Assembly (NCBI RefSeq): GCF_000817815.1
Contig: NZ_JPRD01000004.1
Span: 1 to 64,000 of the forward strand
Length of the DNA: 64,000 nt
DNA from: Vibrio owensii CAIM 1854 = LMG 25443
GTDB taxonomy: Bacteria > Pseudomonadota > Gammaproteobacteria > Enterobacterales > Vibrionaceae
Direction: 5' to 3'
In this document: in pieces, positions 26,539-37,441 of the stretch
Layout: the number at the start of each line of letters is the position of its first letter
How positions within the stretch are numbered: the stretch's first letter is position 1
The notes under the pieces: generated by a model
Seen by the model: the letters and a program-made list of their open reading frames with translations, nothing else
What the model was told of the DNA's origin: nothing
Database searches by the model: none
Program-made: the position numbers and the translations under genes

Positions 26539-27966
26539 GTGAGCATAAAACACTGGATGAGCGCACCTATCGCGGTTGCGACCTTATTCGCCAGCCAATT
26601 ATTTTTGGTCGGCGCTCCGTTGGCGGCAGAAGAAAAAGGCCTCATCGATCCTCGAAATGACGCCTTTGAACAGAACCATCCCGACCAATACCATTCTTGG
26701 AAAGCAACATCCGAAAGCGAACACATTGAAGATGCCCTAAGTGAAGACCCAAACATGGTGATCTTATGGGCTGGCTACGGCTTCGCAAAAGACTACAACA
26801 AAGCGCGTGGTCACTTTTACGCACTTGATGATGTTCGCCAAACCTTACGTACCGGTGCACCGACTGATGAAAAATCCGGCCCTATGCCAATGGCCTGTTG
26901 GAGCTGTAAAAGCCCTGACGTTGCTCGCGTGATTGATGAACGTGGTGAAGACGGTTATTTCGAAGGTAAATGGGCACGCTTAGGCTCAGAAATCGTCAAC
27001 CCTATTGGTTGTTCTGACTGTCATGACACTCGCTCTGAAGAATTTAAGAAAGGCGAACCAGCACTGGCGGTAACTCGCCCTTATGTCGAGCGTGCTTTTG
27101 ATACTATTGGTAAAAACTTTGATGAACAATCTCGCCTAGATAAGCAAGCATCGGTCTGCGCTCAATGTCACGTTGAATACTACTTCACCGGCCCAACTAA
27201 AGCGGTTAAGTTCCCATGGGATATGGGCACTACCGTTAATGACATGGAGAAATACTACGACGCGTTGAATTTCAAAGATTGGACGCATGCAGTATCTAAA
27301 GCTCCGATGCTAAAAGCACAACACCCAGGTTACGAAACATGGCGCGATGGCATCCATGGCAAAAACAAAGTGGTGTGTGTGGACTGTCACATGCCTAAAG
27401 TAACCAAAGAAGACGGCACGGTGTACACAGACCACAAAGTGGGTAACCCGTTTGATCGCTTCGAAGACACATGTGCACAATGTCATACCCAAACTAAAGA
27501 GCAGCTACAAGGCATCGTTTCGACTCGCAAAGCACAAGTATTGAACATGAAGCTAACCGCCGAGAAGCAAATCGTAGCGGCACACTTTGAAGCAGGCGCA
27601 GCGTGGAAAGCAGGTGCAACAGAAGCAGAGATGGAACCTATCCTACAAGATATTCGCCACGCACAATGGCGTTGGGACTACGCAATTGCTTCTCACGGTG
27701 TCCACATGCATGCTCCTGAGGTAGCACTTGAAGTACTAGGTACTGCAGTTGATCGTGCCGCTGACGCCCGTACCAAGTTGGTTCGTTTACTGGCAACCAA
27801 AGGCATTACTGACCCTGTTCAAATTCCAGATATCTCGACCAAAGCGAAAGCACAACAAGCACTGGGCATGGATATGGATAAGATGAACGCAGACAAGAAA
27901 CACTTCCTAGAAACGGTGGCACCAGAATGGGATAAAGCAGCAGCTGAACGCGAAGCCACGTATTAG
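26539..27966 (+). CDS. nrfA: Cytochrome c nitrite reductase NrfA
   Basis: Periplasmic pentahaem enzyme of 475 residues that reduces nitrite to ammonium with six electrons. The signal ends near GAPLAA. Haem motifs in order: CWSCK (the catalytic, lysine-ligated haem), CSDCH, CAQCH, CVDCH, CAQCH. The active-site region QCHVEYYF holds the conserved tyrosine, and the calcium-site and KFPWDMGT region are typical. Start is GTG at 26539 with GGAG at good distance. It is transcribed alone and has its own terminator, unlike E. coli where nrfA leads the operon. Confidence 0.95.
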   Translation: MSIKHWMSAPIAVATLFASQLFLVGAPLAAEEKGLIDPRNDAFEQNHPDQYHSWKATSESEHIEDALSEDPNMVILWAGYGFAKDYNKARGHFYALDDVRQTLRTGAPTDEKSGPMPMACWSCKSPDVARVIDERGEDGYFEGKWARLGSEIVNPIGCSDCHDTRSEEFKKGEPALAVTRPYVERAFDTIGKNFDEQSRLDKQASVCAQCHVEYYFTGPTKAVKFPWDMGTTVNDMEKYYDALNFKDWTHAVSKAPMLKAQHPGYETWRDGIHGKNKVVCVDCHMPKVTKEDGTVYTDHKVGNPFDRFEDTCAQCHTQTKEQLQGIVSTRKAQVLNMKLTAEKQIVAAHFEAGAAWKAGATEAEMEPILQDIRHAQWRWDYAIASHGVHMHAPEVALEVLGTAVDRAADARTKLVRLLATKGITDPVQIPDISTKAKAQQALGMDMDKMNADKKHFLETVAPEWDKAAAEREATY

Positions 27967-27999
27967 TCTAACTGGCAGAGGTTAATTTATAGATACAAC

Positions 28000-28030
28000 A
28001 AGGGGCGTACTGAACGCCCCTTTTCTTTAT
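28000..28030 (+). terminator. nrfA terminator
   Basis: GGGGCGT, loop ACTGA, ACGCCCC followed by TTTTCTTT, 35 bases after the nrfA stop. Confidence 0.85.
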
Positions 28031-28088
28031 TTCTTTATTATCTTTATTTCTTCATCCTCGATTTTATCGAGAGTAAAAATCGAATGTA

Positions 28089-28643
28089 CTAACGACGAGG
28101 AAGCCTCGGTCTCGGTTGAATATTTGGACGTGCTTTAGGCATCTGCACATTTGGGCGAGCAACTGGGCGCTGGATCTTCGTTTCCGGTAATGCTTTTCTT
28201 TGTTGAACCTTTTCTTTTACCGCTTTGTCTTGTAAAGCCGCTGGCTCAATACGCTCCGGACGATTCTCCCACTTGGTTTGAATCTCTTGCTTTTGCTCGT
28301 CTGGCAGTGATTGCCAATGATCGTCGAGTTGGCGTTTCATGTTATCGATATTGGCGGACATATCATCGTCCTTCCAATCCTCGACTTTGTCTTTGATGGA
28401 TTGCTGTTGGTCTTCATCTAAACCATTCCACCACTCTTCCAGTTTCTCTTTGTATTCGTCGTCGTTGTCGCAACAACCCGGATAGTGATAAATCCAGTAG
28501 TCGTCATGATCGTACCACCACGGATCGTAGTAACCTGAAGAATAATAAACCGAAGAGGAAGAACCAGAATGATCGGAAGAGCTACAACCCGCTAATACAG
28601 AGCCGCACAGCAAAACCAATATGCTTAGTGCCTTATTTTTCAT
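28089..28643 (-). CDS. Hypothetical Trp/Tyr-rich lipoprotein
   Basis: Lipoprotein of 184 residues: lipobox VLAGC near residue 19, then a serine stretch, an aromatic and acidic segment (YYDPWWYDHDDYW), and two helical repeats of similar wording, EEWWNGLDEDQQQSI and DDHWQSLPDEQKQEI. The last 45 residues are proline/arginine-rich and basic (RPVARPNVQMPKARP). I do not recognise a named family. It follows nrfG on the same strand at 42 bases and may share its transcript, but nothing ties it to haem maturation. Acidic middle and basic tail suggest an envelope-surface or peptidoglycan-contact role (inference only). Confidence 0.7.
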   Translation of the reverse strand: MKNKALSILVLLCGSVLAGCSSSDHSGSSSSVYYSSGYYDPWWYDHDDYWIYHYPGCCDNDDEYKEKLEEWWNGLDEDQQQSIKDKVEDWKDDDMSANIDNMKRQLDDHWQSLPDEQKQEIQTKWENRPERIEPAALQDKAVKEKVQQRKALPETKIQRPVARPNVQMPKARPNIQPRPRLPRR

Positions 28644-28685
28644 TCGTTGCCCACCTTTCCCTCTACTGCTTATTAGATTGTACGC

Positions 28686-29309
28686 TTACAACAGCTCTTT
28701 TGCTTTGTTGATAGAGTTAATGATTTGCACCCTATCTAAATTTGGATCATTAGAATCTAATAATAGTACCCAAGTATCAATGGCTTCCTGAAAGCGGAAT
28801 GACAGAAAATGGTCATTTGCGATCAAAGACAAAGCCGCTTCATTGTGCGGTTCTATCTGTAGAGCTTGTTCCAGAAGCAGGCTGACTTCTTGCGTCATAG
28901 ATTGTTGATGGATGTAGTATAGAGTGGTCGCCTTCGCAGCAAGTTGCGTGGCACTGACAGGTTCAGTCAGTTGGATCGCGTAATCAAAACAAATCAGCGC
29001 ACCGTCAAATTCACCCTCTAACAGGTAGCCCTGCCCGAGTTGGAACCACAATTCAGCGTTGTTTGGATCCTCTCGCAACTGGTCTTGAATCTCTTGCATG
29101 ATGTCACGAGCAGTCATCATACGTGACATTTCTGCTTGCATCGGTTGAGGCGGAGTTTGACGCAGCAGTAAGAAGCTTGCACTGGTTATGACAAGCACTA
29201 ACAGACAAAAGCCGAACCATTGGGCAGGTTTCACTTTTAATGCACTCAGTGATAAGAGGACGATGAACAAGCCCATCAAGGTGATGGCAACGAAAAACCA
29301 AACAGACAT
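28686..29309 (-). CDS. nrfG: NrfG-like TPR subunit of the haem lyase
   Basis: Membrane-anchored TPR protein of 207 residues: two N-terminal helices (about 4-25 and 33-50), then TPR repeats including PNNAELWFQLGQGYLLEGEFD and EPHNEAALSLIANDHFLSFRF, typical of NrfG/CcmH C-terminal domains that hold the apocytochrome C-terminus. It is separated from nrfEF by nrfA and the whole electron-transfer block and lies behind the gyrA terminator, so it needs its own promoter. Function by family and neighbourhood; a plain CcmI-like role is possible. Confidence 0.8.
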   Translation of the reverse strand: MSVWFFVAITLMGLFIVLLSLSALKVKPAQWFGFCLLVLVITSASFLLLRQTPPQPMQAEMSRMMTARDIMQEIQDQLREDPNNAELWFQLGQGYLLEGEFDGALICFDYAIQLTEPVSATQLAAKATTLYYIHQQSMTQEVSLLLEQALQIEPHNEAALSLIANDHFLSFRFQEAIDTWVLLLDSNDPNLDRVQIINSINKAKELL

Positions 29310-29378
29310 AAAGCAACCTATGAATAAATATAACGCCAGTGTACTGGTTTCTGATTTTCATTGCGTTGATACAGATAC

Positions 29379-29408
29379 AAAAAAGCCGAGCGTTATGCTC
29401 GGCTTTCA
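29379..29408 (-). terminator. gyrA terminator
   Basis: AAAGCCGAG, loop, CTCGGCTTT stem, followed by six T on the minus strand, 24 bases after the gyrA stop. Confidence 0.85.
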
Positions 29409-29430
29409 AATTTAGCGATTTAGAAGAAGC

Positions 29431-32070
29431 TTACTCTTCTTCTGAACCTTCAGCTGCATCGTCAGCTGCTGACGCTTCAGGAGCTTGACCTTCTGCGCTA
29501 GCCTCTGTTGCTTCTGCTTCTTCGCCTTCTGGCAATTCAACTTCTTCAACTTCGTCGATGCGTTGTAGACCAACGACTGATTCGTCTTCAGCTGTACGGA
29601 TAAGTGTCACACCTTGGGTGTTACGACCAACTTGGCTCACTTCCGCTACACGTGTACGTACTAGAGTACCAGCGTCGGTGATCATCATCATCTCGTCGCC
29701 TTCTTCTACTTGTACCGCGCCAACAACTGGACCGTTACGCTCAGAAACCTTGATAGACACAACGCCCTGAGTTGCACGGCCTTTCGTTGGGTATTCCGCT
29801 AGTTCAGTACGCTTACCGTAGCCGTTTTGTGTAACCGTTAGGATATCGCCTTCGTTAGACGGAACGATTAGAGAAACAACTTGGTCTTCGTCTGCTAGTT
29901 TCATACCGCGAACACCTGCCGCTGTACGACCCATTGCACGTACTTTGTCTTCGCTGAAGCGAACCACTTTACCGGCTTTAGAGAACAGCATGATGTCGCT
30001 ATCGCCGTTTGTGATATCAACACCAATTAGTGAGTCATCATCACGTAGGTTCACAGCGATTAGGCCGTTTGAACGTACGTTTGCAAACTGGTTCAGTGGG
30101 GTCTTCTTAACCGTACCATCGCCTGTCGCCATGAAGATAAATTTCTCTGGTGAGAACTCATCAACAGGAAGAATAGCAGTGATACGTTCACCTTCCTCTA
30201 GAGGAAGAATGTTTACGATTGGCTTACCACGTGCAGTACGAGTTGCATGAGGCAATTGGTAAACTTTCAGACGGTAAGTCTTACCACGAGTTGAGAAACA
30301 TAGAATGTTATCGTGAGTATTTGCAACAAGTAGACGTTCGATGAAGTCTTCATCTTTCATCTTCGTTGCACTCTTACCTTTACCACCACGACGCTGAGCT
30401 TCGTAGTCGCTTAGAATTTGGTACTTAACGTAACCTTCGTGAGACAGAGTTACTACTACGTCTTCACGAGCAATCAGCTCTTCCATGTCGATGTCATGGG
30501 TTGCTGCTGTGATTTCTGTACGACGAACATCACCGTAACCATCACGAACCGCTTCAAGTTCTTCGCGGATCACTTCCATTAGACGCTCAGTGCTTGCAAG
30601 GATGTGCATTAGCTCTGCGATTTCATCTAGAAGTGCTTTGTATTCATCAAGAATCTTCTCGTGCTCTAGACCAGTTAAGCGGTGTAGGCGAAGTTCTAGA
30701 ATTGCTTGAGCTTGTGTCTCTGTTAGGTAGTACAGACCATCACGGATACCGTATTGATCTTCTAGCCATTCTGGACGTGCAGCATCAGTACCAGCACGCT
30801 CAAGCATTGAGGCTACGTTACCAAGATCCCAACCACGCGATACCAAGCCAACTTTTGCTTCTGCTGGTGTTGGTGCGTTTTTGATTAGCTCGATAACTTC
30901 ATCGATGTTTGCAAGAGCAAGAGACAGTGCTTCAAGGATATGAGCACGTTCGCGCGCTTTGCGTAGTTCGAAGATAGTACGACGAGTTACAACTTCACGA
31001 CGGTGGTCAACGAAGCACTTCAACATGTCTTTTAGGTTGAATAGCTGTGGCTGGCCGTTATTTAGCGCAACCATGTTGATACCGAAAGTCGTTTGAAGCT
31101 GAGTTTGTGCGTAAAGGTTGTTCAGAACCACTTCACCCACAGCGTCGCGCTTACATTCAATAACAATACGCATACCGTCTTTATCAGACTCGTCGCGTAG
31201 TGCACTGATGCCTTCTACTTTCTTATCTTTAACTAGCTCAGCGATCTTTTCGATCAAACGAGCTTTGTTTACCTGGTAAGGGATTTCAGTGACGATGATG
31301 GTTTCTTTACCATTCTTCTCCACTTCAATTTCCGCTTTTGAACGCATGTAGATCTTACCGCGACCAGTTTTGTACGCGTCTACAATGCCTTTACGACCGC
31401 TGATTAGCGCTGCCGTTGGGAAATCAGGACCAGGGATGTAATCCATTAGCTCATCAATAGTGATTTCTTCATTATTGATGAACGCAAGACAGCCATCGAT
31501 CACTTCGCCAAGGTTGTGCGGTGGGATGTTGGTTGCCATACCTACCGCGATACCAGAAGCACCGTTTACCAATAGGTTAGGAATTTTAGTTGGAAGAACC
31601 GCTGGGATTTGCTCCGTACCATCATAGTTAGGTACGTAGTCCACGGTTTCTTTATCTAGGTCAGCCAGAAGTTCGTGGGCAATTTTCGCCATACGTACTT
31701 CGGTATAACGCATTGCCGCAGCAGAGTCGCCATCGATCGAGCCAAAGTTACCTTGACCATCGACCAGCATGTAACGAAGTGAGAACGGCTGAGCCATACG
31801 TACGATTGTGTCGTACACAGCGCTATCACCGTGTGGGTGATATTTACCGATTACGTCGCCAACAACACGGGCTGATTTTTTATATGGTTTGTTCCAATCG
31901 TTGCCTAGTACGTTCATCGCGAATAAAACGCGGCGGTGTACTGGTTTTAGGCCATCACGCACATCTGGAAGAGCACGACCCACGATTACTGACATCGCGT
32001 AGTCTAGGTATGAACCTCTAAGCTCATCTTCAATGTTTACGGGCGTGATCTCTTTAGCTAAATCGCTCAT
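29431..32070 (-). CDS. gyrA: DNA gyrase subunit A
   Basis: Breakage-reunion subunit of gyrase, 879 residues, which supercoils DNA with GyrB. The N-terminal winged-helix and tower domains run to about 520, the six-bladed C-terminal wrapping domain follows with the GyrA-box region QRRGGKGK, and the end is a long acidic, glutamate/alanine-rich tail ([15 protein letters not shown]). The catalytic tyrosine is in AMRYTEVRM at about 122. The quinolone-determining stretch reads [10 protein letters not shown], i.e. Ser83 and Asp87 in E. coli numbering, the susceptible form. Divergent from ubiG, the order found in many gammaproteobacteria. Confidence 0.97.
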   Translation of the reverse strand: MSDLAKEITPVNIEDELRGSYLDYAMSVIVGRALPDVRDGLKPVHRRVLFAMNVLGNDWNKPYKKSARVVGDVIGKYHPHGDSAVYDTIVRMAQPFSLRYMLVDGQGNFGSIDGDSAAAMRYTEVRMAKIAHELLADLDKETVDYVPNYDGTEQIPAVLPTKIPNLLVNGASGIAVGMATNIPPHNLGEVIDGCLAFINNEEITIDELMDYIPGPDFPTAALISGRKGIVDAYKTGRGKIYMRSKAEIEVEKNGKETIIVTEIPYQVNKARLIEKIAELVKDKKVEGISALRDESDKDGMRIVIECKRDAVGEVVLNNLYAQTQLQTTFGINMVALNNGQPQLFNLKDMLKCFVDHRREVVTRRTIFELRKARERAHILEALSLALANIDEVIELIKNAPTPAEAKVGLVSRGWDLGNVASMLERAGTDAARPEWLEDQYGIRDGLYYLTETQAQAILELRLHRLTGLEHEKILDEYKALLDEIAELMHILASTERLMEVIREELEAVRDGYGDVRRTEITAATHDIDMEELIAREDVVVTLSHEGYVKYQILSDYEAQRRGGKGKSATKMKDEDFIERLLVANTHDNILCFSTRGKTYRLKVYQLPHATRTARGKPIVNILPLEEGERITAILPVDEFSPEKFIFMATGDGTVKKTPLNQFANVRSNGLIAVNLRDDDSLIGVDITNGDSDIMLFSKAGKVVRFSEDKVRAMGRTAAGVRGMKLADEDQVVSLIVPSNEGDILTVTQNGYGKRTELAEYPTKGRATQGVVSIKVSERNGPVVGAVQVEEGDEMMMITDAGTLVRTRVAEVSQVGRNTQGVTLIRTAEDESVVGLQRIDEVEEVELPEGEEAEATEASAEGQAPEASAADDAAEGSEEE

Positions 32071-32380
32071 AGAGCCATTATCCCTCTATTATCTGATCGT
32101 AATTACGATACGTGTAAGGTGCAAAAATATAACACACAATTCATCAACGGGGCATCACTTTCCCACTCGTTTTATCAGGTTGTGAGCTTCGTTATGAGTT
32201 AAATGAAGAGAATTTGCACATTCATCCCATATCTTTATGAAAACTGACTATATTTCCACCAACACCGCTCAAAAATCTCTCCTGTAGCGATTGTGAGAAA
32301 AAGAAGCAGTTTTAACGTATCGTACCATTGGAGTATAATCACGCCTTCCAAAGGACTATTAGCGAAGCGATATAACTATC
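32071..32380. promoter_or_regulatory. gyrA/ubiG divergent promoter region
   Basis: 310 bases. For ubiG a clear -10 TATAAT lies at 32334-32339 with a weak -35 TTTAAC at 32311-32316, spacing 17. I could not fix a convincing gyrA promoter on the other strand by eye, nor any ORF. Confidence 0.55.
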
Positions 32381-33088
32381 ATGACAAAAGCACAAAACGT
32401 CGACCCAAGTGAAATTAAGAAATTCGAAGAGATGGCTTCTCGTTGGTGGGATTTAGAAGGCGAGTTCAAACCACTTCATCAAATTAACCCGCTTCGCTTG
32501 AACTATGTCCTAGAGAAAGCTGACGGCCTATTTGGTAAAAAAGTGCTCGATGTTGGCTGTGGCGGTGGCATCCTTGCGGAAAGCATGGCAAAAGAAGGTG
32601 CCGTCGTTACCGGTCTCGATATGGGCAAAGAGCCATTAGAAGTGGCACGTCTTCATGCTCTTGAGACAGGTACTAAGCTGACTTACATCCAAAGCACTAT
32701 CGAAGACCACGCCACAGAAAATGCAGGCACTTATGATGTCGTGACTTGCATGGAGATGCTAGAGCACGTTCCTGACCCACTGTCTGTGATTCGCTCTTGC
32801 GCGGCGTTGGTGAAACCTGGTGGCCACGTATTCTTCTCTACCTTAAACCGCAACATCAAATCTTACTTATTTGCTATTGTCGGTGCCGAAAAGCTACTCA
32901 AGATTGTTCCTGAAGGCACTCATGACCATGAGAAGTTCATCAAACCGGCAGAAATGATGAAGATGATTGCCCAAACCGACCTAACTGAAATGGGTATTAC
33001 AGGTTTGCACTACAACCCTCTTAACGACAGCTACAAACTCGGTCGTAATGTGGATGTAAACTACATCGTTCACACTGCTAAATACTGA
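32381..33088 (+). CDS. ubiG: Ubiquinone O-methyltransferase UbiG
   Basis: SAM-dependent methyltransferase of 235 residues that carries out both O-methylations of ubiquinone synthesis. The SAM site is [16 protein letters not shown] at about 55-70; a membrane-contact segment lies around [16 protein letters not shown], as in E. coli UbiG. The SD is weak. Divergent from gyrA and followed by its own terminator. Confidence 0.95.
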   Translation: MTKAQNVDPSEIKKFEEMASRWWDLEGEFKPLHQINPLRLNYVLEKADGLFGKKVLDVGCGGGILAESMAKEGAVVTGLDMGKEPLEVARLHALETGTKLTYIQSTIEDHATENAGTYDVVTCMEMLEHVPDPLSVIRSCAALVKPGGHVFFSTLNRNIKSYLFAIVGAEKLLKIVPEGTHDHEKFIKPAEMMKMIAQTDLTEMGITGLHYNPLNDSYKLGRNVDVNYIVHTAKY

Positions 33089-33142
33089 TTAATAGAATCA
33101 TTATTGCCTAGCCAGTTTGGCGAACAGTAATATGAAATTTAT

Positions 33143-33178
33143 TGAAAAGCGGTAGCACAGAAGCGCCGCTTTTTTTGT
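33143..33178 (+). terminator. ubiG terminator
   Basis: AAAGCGG ... CCGCTTT stem with loop TAGCACAGAAGCG and seven T after it. Confidence 0.8.
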
Positions 33179-33377
33179 CAATTTCTGTAGAAAAAAAGTG
33201 CTCTAGATTCCATTTTGACCAATCTGTTTTTAACAAACAAAAACTGTCAAAGATCAAGGAAAATATTTTTACATGCGGTTATTTATGAACCGATCTGAAA
33301 AACGTAATTTTCCCCATTCAAGTCAGCCCTTTTCTCATCGGTTAGTGTTCACTTACTGATTTTTTTTATTTTGTTAG

Positions 33378-33492
33378 TTATCCACAAGTCATCCCAAACC
33401 TGTACCTTGAAAACTCAGGGTAATAGCACTATCTTGTAACTCGCAAACAAATGAACCCCTATATGTTGTGTTTCGACTACAATATATAGATA
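33378..33492 (+). promoter_or_regulatory. nrdAB control region: DnaA box and two NrdR-box-like sites
   Basis: The 410 bases between the ubiG terminator and nrdA hold no gene. A consensus DnaA box TTATCCACA lies at 33378-33386. Two NrdR-like 16-mers follow: CCCCTATATGTTGTGT (33456-33471, 13 of 16 to ACACWATATATWGTGT) and CTACAATATATAGATA (33477-33492, 11 of 16), 21 bases apart, about two helical turns. DnaA and NrdR control of nrdAB is known in E. coli; the sites here are read by eye. Confidence 0.6.
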
Positions 33493-33588
33493 GACTTTGA
33501 TCACAAAGCCGCCGCAAATTTTACAAGTTTTGCACATAAACAAACAAAAACACGGCTTTTATCAGTTTTCTTAGGGAAATAAAGCAGA

Positions 33589-35871
33589 ATGAACCAACAA
33601 CTTACCGTCACTAAGCGTGATGGCCGCAAAGAAACTATCGATCTGGAAAAAATCCATCGCGTTATTACGTGGGCTGCAGAAGGCCTGAATAACGTTTCGG
33701 TATCACAAGTAGAACTACGCGCTCACATCCAGTTTTACGACGGCATTACGACGACAGATATCCACGAGACTATTATCAAGTCTGCAGCAGACCTGATCTC
33801 TGAAGAGACACCGGATTACCAATACCTAGCTGCTCGCCTAGCGGTATTCCACCTACGTAAAAAAGCATACGGCCAATACGAGCCGCCAACGCTTTACAAC
33901 CACGTAGCTCGTCTTGTTGATATGGGTAAGTACGATCAACACATTCTAGAAGACTACACGAAAGCTGAGCTGGACGAACTTGATGCGTACCTTGACCACA
34001 AGCGCGATCTAGATTTCTCTTACGCAGCAGTAAAACAGCTAGAAGGCAAATACTTCGTACAAAACCGTGTATCTGGTGAGATCTACGAAAGTGCGCAGTT
34101 CCTATACATCCTAGTGTCTGCTTGCCTATTCGCTAACTACCCGAAAGAAACGCGTCTTGACTACATCAAGCGTTTCTACGACGCGACATCGACATTTAAG
34201 ATTTCTCTACCTACACCAATCATGTCTGGTGTACGTACCCCTACTCGTCAGTTCAGCTCATGTGTACTTATCGAGTGTGGTGATAGCCTTGATTCTATCA
34301 ACGCAACAGCAAGCTCAATCGTACGTTACGTTTCTCAACGTGCTGGTATCGGTATCAACGCAGGTCGTATCCGTGCGCTAGGTTCTGAAATCCGTGGTGG
34401 TGAAGCATTCCACACAGGTTGTATCCCATTCTACAAATACTTCCAAACAGCCGTTAAGTGTTGTTCTCAAGGTGGTGTTCGTGGCGGTGCAGCGACTGTG
34501 TTCTACCCGCTGTGGCACGGTGAAGCTCGTTCGCTAATGGTTCTTAAGAACAACCGTGGTGTTGAAGAGAACCGTGTTCGTCACATGGACTACGGTGTTC
34601 AGTTGAACAAACTGATGTACCAACGCCTAGTAGAAGGTGGCAACATCACGTTGTTCTCACCATCAGACGTACCGGGCCTATACGACGCTTTCTTCGAAAA
34701 CCAAGAAGAATTCGAACGTCTATACGTGAAATACGAGAACGATCCTTCAATCAAGAAAGAAACGGTTAAAGCGATCGAAATGTTCACTCTGCTAATGCAA
34801 GAGCGCGCATCAACAGGCCGTATCTACATTCAGAACGTGGACCACTGTAACACTCACAGCCCATTCGATTCAGAAGTAGCGCCAGTTCGTCAATCAAACC
34901 TATGTTTGGAAATCGCACTGCCAACTAAGCCTCTGAAAAACGTTGAAGATGATTCGGGTGAGATCGCTCTGTGTACGCTATCTGCGTTTAACCTAGGTGC
35001 TATCAAGTCTCTAGATGACTTTGAAGAACTATCTGAGCTTGTAGTACGTGCACTAGATGCACTGCTTGATTACCAAGATTACCCACTACCAGCGGCATAC
35101 AAGTCGACAATGAACCGTCGTACGTTGGGTGTTGGTGTTATCAACTTCGCATACTACCTAGCGAAGAACGGCGTTAAATACTCTGACGGCACCGCAAACG
35201 GTCTAACTCACCGCACGTTTGAAGCGATTCAATACTACCTATTGAAAGCGTCTGTAGCGCTAGCAAAAGAACAAGGTAAGTGTCCTTCGTTCCACGAAAC
35301 GAACTACGCGAAAGGCCTATTGCCAATCGACACTTACAAGAAAGACGTTGACCTAATCTGTGAAGAAGAACTGCACTACGATTGGGATAGCCTACGTCAA
35401 GAGATCATGGAACACGGTCTACGTAACTCAACACTGACTGCGCTAATGCCATCTGAGACCTCTTCTCAGATCTCTAACGCGACAAACGGTATTGAGCCAC
35501 CACGCGGTTTCGTATCTGTTAAAGCGTCGAAAGACGGTATCTTGAAGCAAGTTGTGCCAGATTTCACTGAACTGAAAGACAACTACGAACTGCTTTGGAA
35601 CATCGGTTCTAACGACGGTTACCTACACCTTGTGGGCATCATGCAGAAATTCGTTGACCAAGCGATCTCTGCAAACACAAACTACGACCCTTCTGGTTAC
35701 GAGAGCGGTAAGGTTCCAATGAAGAAACTTCTTCAAGACCTTCTAACTGCGTACAAGTTTGGTGTGAAGACACTTTACTACCACAACACTCGTGACGGCG
35801 CGAAAGACGACCAGAAAGACGCAGTTCAACCACAAGATGACGATTGTGCAGGCGGCGGTTGTAAGATTTAA
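33589..35871 (+). CDS. nrdA: Ribonucleotide reductase class Ia, large subunit NrdA
   Basis: Catalytic subunit of 760 residues that makes deoxyribonucleotides under aerobic growth. An N-terminal ATP cone (about 5-95, VTKRDGRKETIDLEKIH) sets allosteric activity. Active-site residues are in SSCVLIECGDS, NLCLEIALPT and the glutamate/cysteine neighbourhood, and the C-terminal redox pair is in DDCAGGGCKI, typical CxxxC. AGGGA precedes the ATG. Followed by nrdB and a ferredoxin gene in one operon. Confidence 0.97.
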   Translation: MNQQLTVTKRDGRKETIDLEKIHRVITWAAEGLNNVSVSQVELRAHIQFYDGITTTDIHETIIKSAADLISEETPDYQYLAARLAVFHLRKKAYGQYEPPTLYNHVARLVDMGKYDQHILEDYTKAELDELDAYLDHKRDLDFSYAAVKQLEGKYFVQNRVSGEIYESAQFLYILVSACLFANYPKETRLDYIKRFYDATSTFKISLPTPIMSGVRTPTRQFSSCVLIECGDSLDSINATASSIVRYVSQRAGIGINAGRIRALGSEIRGGEAFHTGCIPFYKYFQTAVKCCSQGGVRGGAATVFYPLWHGEARSLMVLKNNRGVEENRVRHMDYGVQLNKLMYQRLVEGGNITLFSPSDVPGLYDAFFENQEEFERLYVKYENDPSIKKETVKAIEMFTLLMQERASTGRIYIQNVDHCNTHSPFDSEVAPVRQSNLCLEIALPTKPLKNVEDDSGEIALCTLSAFNLGAIKSLDDFEELSELVVRALDALLDYQDYPLPAAYKSTMNRRTLGVGVINFAYYLAKNGVKYSDGTANGLTHRTFEAIQYYLLKASVALAKEQGKCPSFHETNYAKGLLPIDTYKKDVDLICEEELHYDWDSLRQEIMEHGLRNSTLTALMPSETSSQISNATNGIEPPRGFVSVKASKDGILKQVVPDFTELKDNYELLWNIGSNDGYLHLVGIMQKFVDQAISANTNYDPSGYESGKVPMKKLLQDLLTAYKFGVKTLYYHNTRDGAKDDQKDAVQPQDDDCAGGGCKI

Positions 35872-35952
35872 TCTTACCCACCCTAACAATCCGTAGAAAC
35901 AAACAATCGAACACCTCCCCGCTTGGGGAGGTCTAAAAGGAATTGAGGCATT

Positions 35953-37086
35953 ATGGCTTACAGTACTTTTAACCAGAACAAAAACGACCAACTAAAGGAA
36001 CCAATGTTCTTAGGTCAATCAGTGAACGTTGCTCGTTACGACCAACAAAAATTCGAGATCTTCGAAAAGCTAATCGAAAAGCAATTGTCTTTCTTCTGGC
36101 GTCCGGAAGAAGTGGACGTATCAAGCGATCGCATCGATTACAACAAGCTACCAGACCACGAGAAGCACATCTTCATCTCAAACTTGAAGTACCAAACGCT
36201 GCTTGACTCAATTCAAGGTCGTAGCCCAAACGTGGCGCTGCTACCGCTTGTTTCTCTGCCTGAGCTAGAAACTTGGATCGAGACTTGGTCTTTCTCTGAA
36301 ACGATTCACTCTCGTTCATACACACACATCATCCGTAACATCGTGAATGATCCAAGTGTGGTATTTGACGACATCGTTGAAAACGAACACATCCTAAAGC
36401 GCGCTAAAGACATCGCACACTACTACGATGACCTAATCCAAGCGACAAATGACTACCACCGTTACGGTGAAGGTGAGCACGTTCTGAACGGCGAAACGGT
36501 TAAAGTTAGCCTGTACGACCTGAAGAAGAAACTGTACGTGTGTCTGATGTCAGTAAACGCGCTAGAAGCAATCCGCTTCTACGTAAGTTTTGCTTGTTCA
36601 TTCGCTTTCGCAGAGCGCGAGCTAATGGAAGGTAACGCGAAAATCATCAAGCTGATCGCTCGTGATGAAGCCCTTCACCTGAACGGAACACAACACATGA
36701 TCAACTTGCTACGTAACGGCCAAGATGACTTCACATTCATGCAAATCGCTGAAGAAGCAAAACAAGACTGTTTTGATCTTTTCAAAGAAGCGGCTGAGCA
36801 AGAAAAAGAATGGGCAGAATACCTATTCAAAGACGGTTCAATGATCGGCTTGAACAAGGACATCCTGAGCCAGTACGTTGAGTACATCACCAACATCCGT
36901 ATGCAAGCGGTAGGTCTACCAATGGCATACCCGGAAGCAACTTCGAACCCAATCCCATGGATCAACGCTTGGTTGTCATCGGATAACGTTCAGGTTGCAC
37001 CACAGGAAGCAGAAATTTCATCTTACCTTGTTGGTCAGATTGACAACGAAGTAAGCGCAGACGACTTCGAAGGATTTGAGCTGTAA
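35953..37086 (+). CDS. nrdB: Ribonucleotide reductase class Ia, small subunit NrdB
   Basis: Di-iron tyrosyl-radical subunit of 377 residues. Iron ligands are seen in [35 protein letters not shown] and [14 protein letters not shown]; the radical tyrosine lies in the [10 protein letters not shown] helix. The C-terminus ends in the short acidic peptide DDFEGFEL that docks to NrdA. AGG lies before the ATG, 81 bases after nrdA. Its TAA stop shares one base with the ATG of the ferredoxin gene. Confidence 0.97.
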   Translation: MAYSTFNQNKNDQLKEPMFLGQSVNVARYDQQKFEIFEKLIEKQLSFFWRPEEVDVSSDRIDYNKLPDHEKHIFISNLKYQTLLDSIQGRSPNVALLPLVSLPELETWIETWSFSETIHSRSYTHIIRNIVNDPSVVFDDIVENEHILKRAKDIAHYYDDLIQATNDYHRYGEGEHVLNGETVKVSLYDLKKKLYVCLMSVNALEAIRFYVSFACSFAFAERELMEGNAKIIKLIARDEALHLNGTQHMINLLRNGQDDFTFMQIAEEAKQDCFDLFKEAAEQEKEWAEYLFKDGSMIGLNKDILSQYVEYITNIRMQAVGLPMAYPEATSNPIPWINAWLSSDNVQVAPQEAEISSYLVGQIDNEVSADDFEGFEL

Positions 37087-37364
37087 TGCCAAGCATCAAA
37101 ATCAACAAACTCGTCAGCATTGAGTCCAATCCATCCAATACAATTTTGGAAACGATGGAACAAGCGGGCTTACTCCCTGAATACAACTGCCGTGACGGAC
37201 ACTGTGGTGCTTGCCGCTGTAAGCTAGAGTCAGGTGAAGTAGAGTATGTTGGTTTTGCTATGGCTTATACCCAGCCAGATGAGATTTTGCCATGTATTTG
37301 CAAAGCGAAATCCAGTGTTTCGCTCAGTGGTGTGAACTACGCGATGAAAGAGAAACGCGCGTAG
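37086..37364 (+). CDS. yfaE: YfaE-type 2Fe-2S ferredoxin
   Basis: Plant-type ferredoxin of 92 residues. The cluster ligands are CRDGHCGACRC plus a late CICKAK cysteine. In E. coli YfaE reduces the diferric centre of NrdB for radical maintenance; the TAATG overlap with nrdB here indicates translational coupling and the same job. Confidence 0.93.
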   Translation: MPSIKINKLVSIESNPSNTILETMEQAGLLPEYNCRDGHCGACRCKLESGEVEYVGFAMAYTQPDEILPCICKAKSSVSLSGVNYAMKEKRA

Positions 37365-37382
37365 ATTTAGCAGCAGTGAATA

Positions 37383-37416
37383 CTAAAAAGCCAAGGCATG
37401 TGCCTTGGCTTTTTGT
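37383..37416. terminator. Bidirectional terminator between yfaE and the CinA-like gene
   Basis: AAAAAGCCAAGGCA, loop TG, TGCCTTGGCTTTTT. It serves yfaE on the + strand and the converging CinA-like gene on the minus strand. Confidence 0.85.
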
Positions 37417-37441
37417 TATCTGCCGTTTTAAAGCAACAGTA

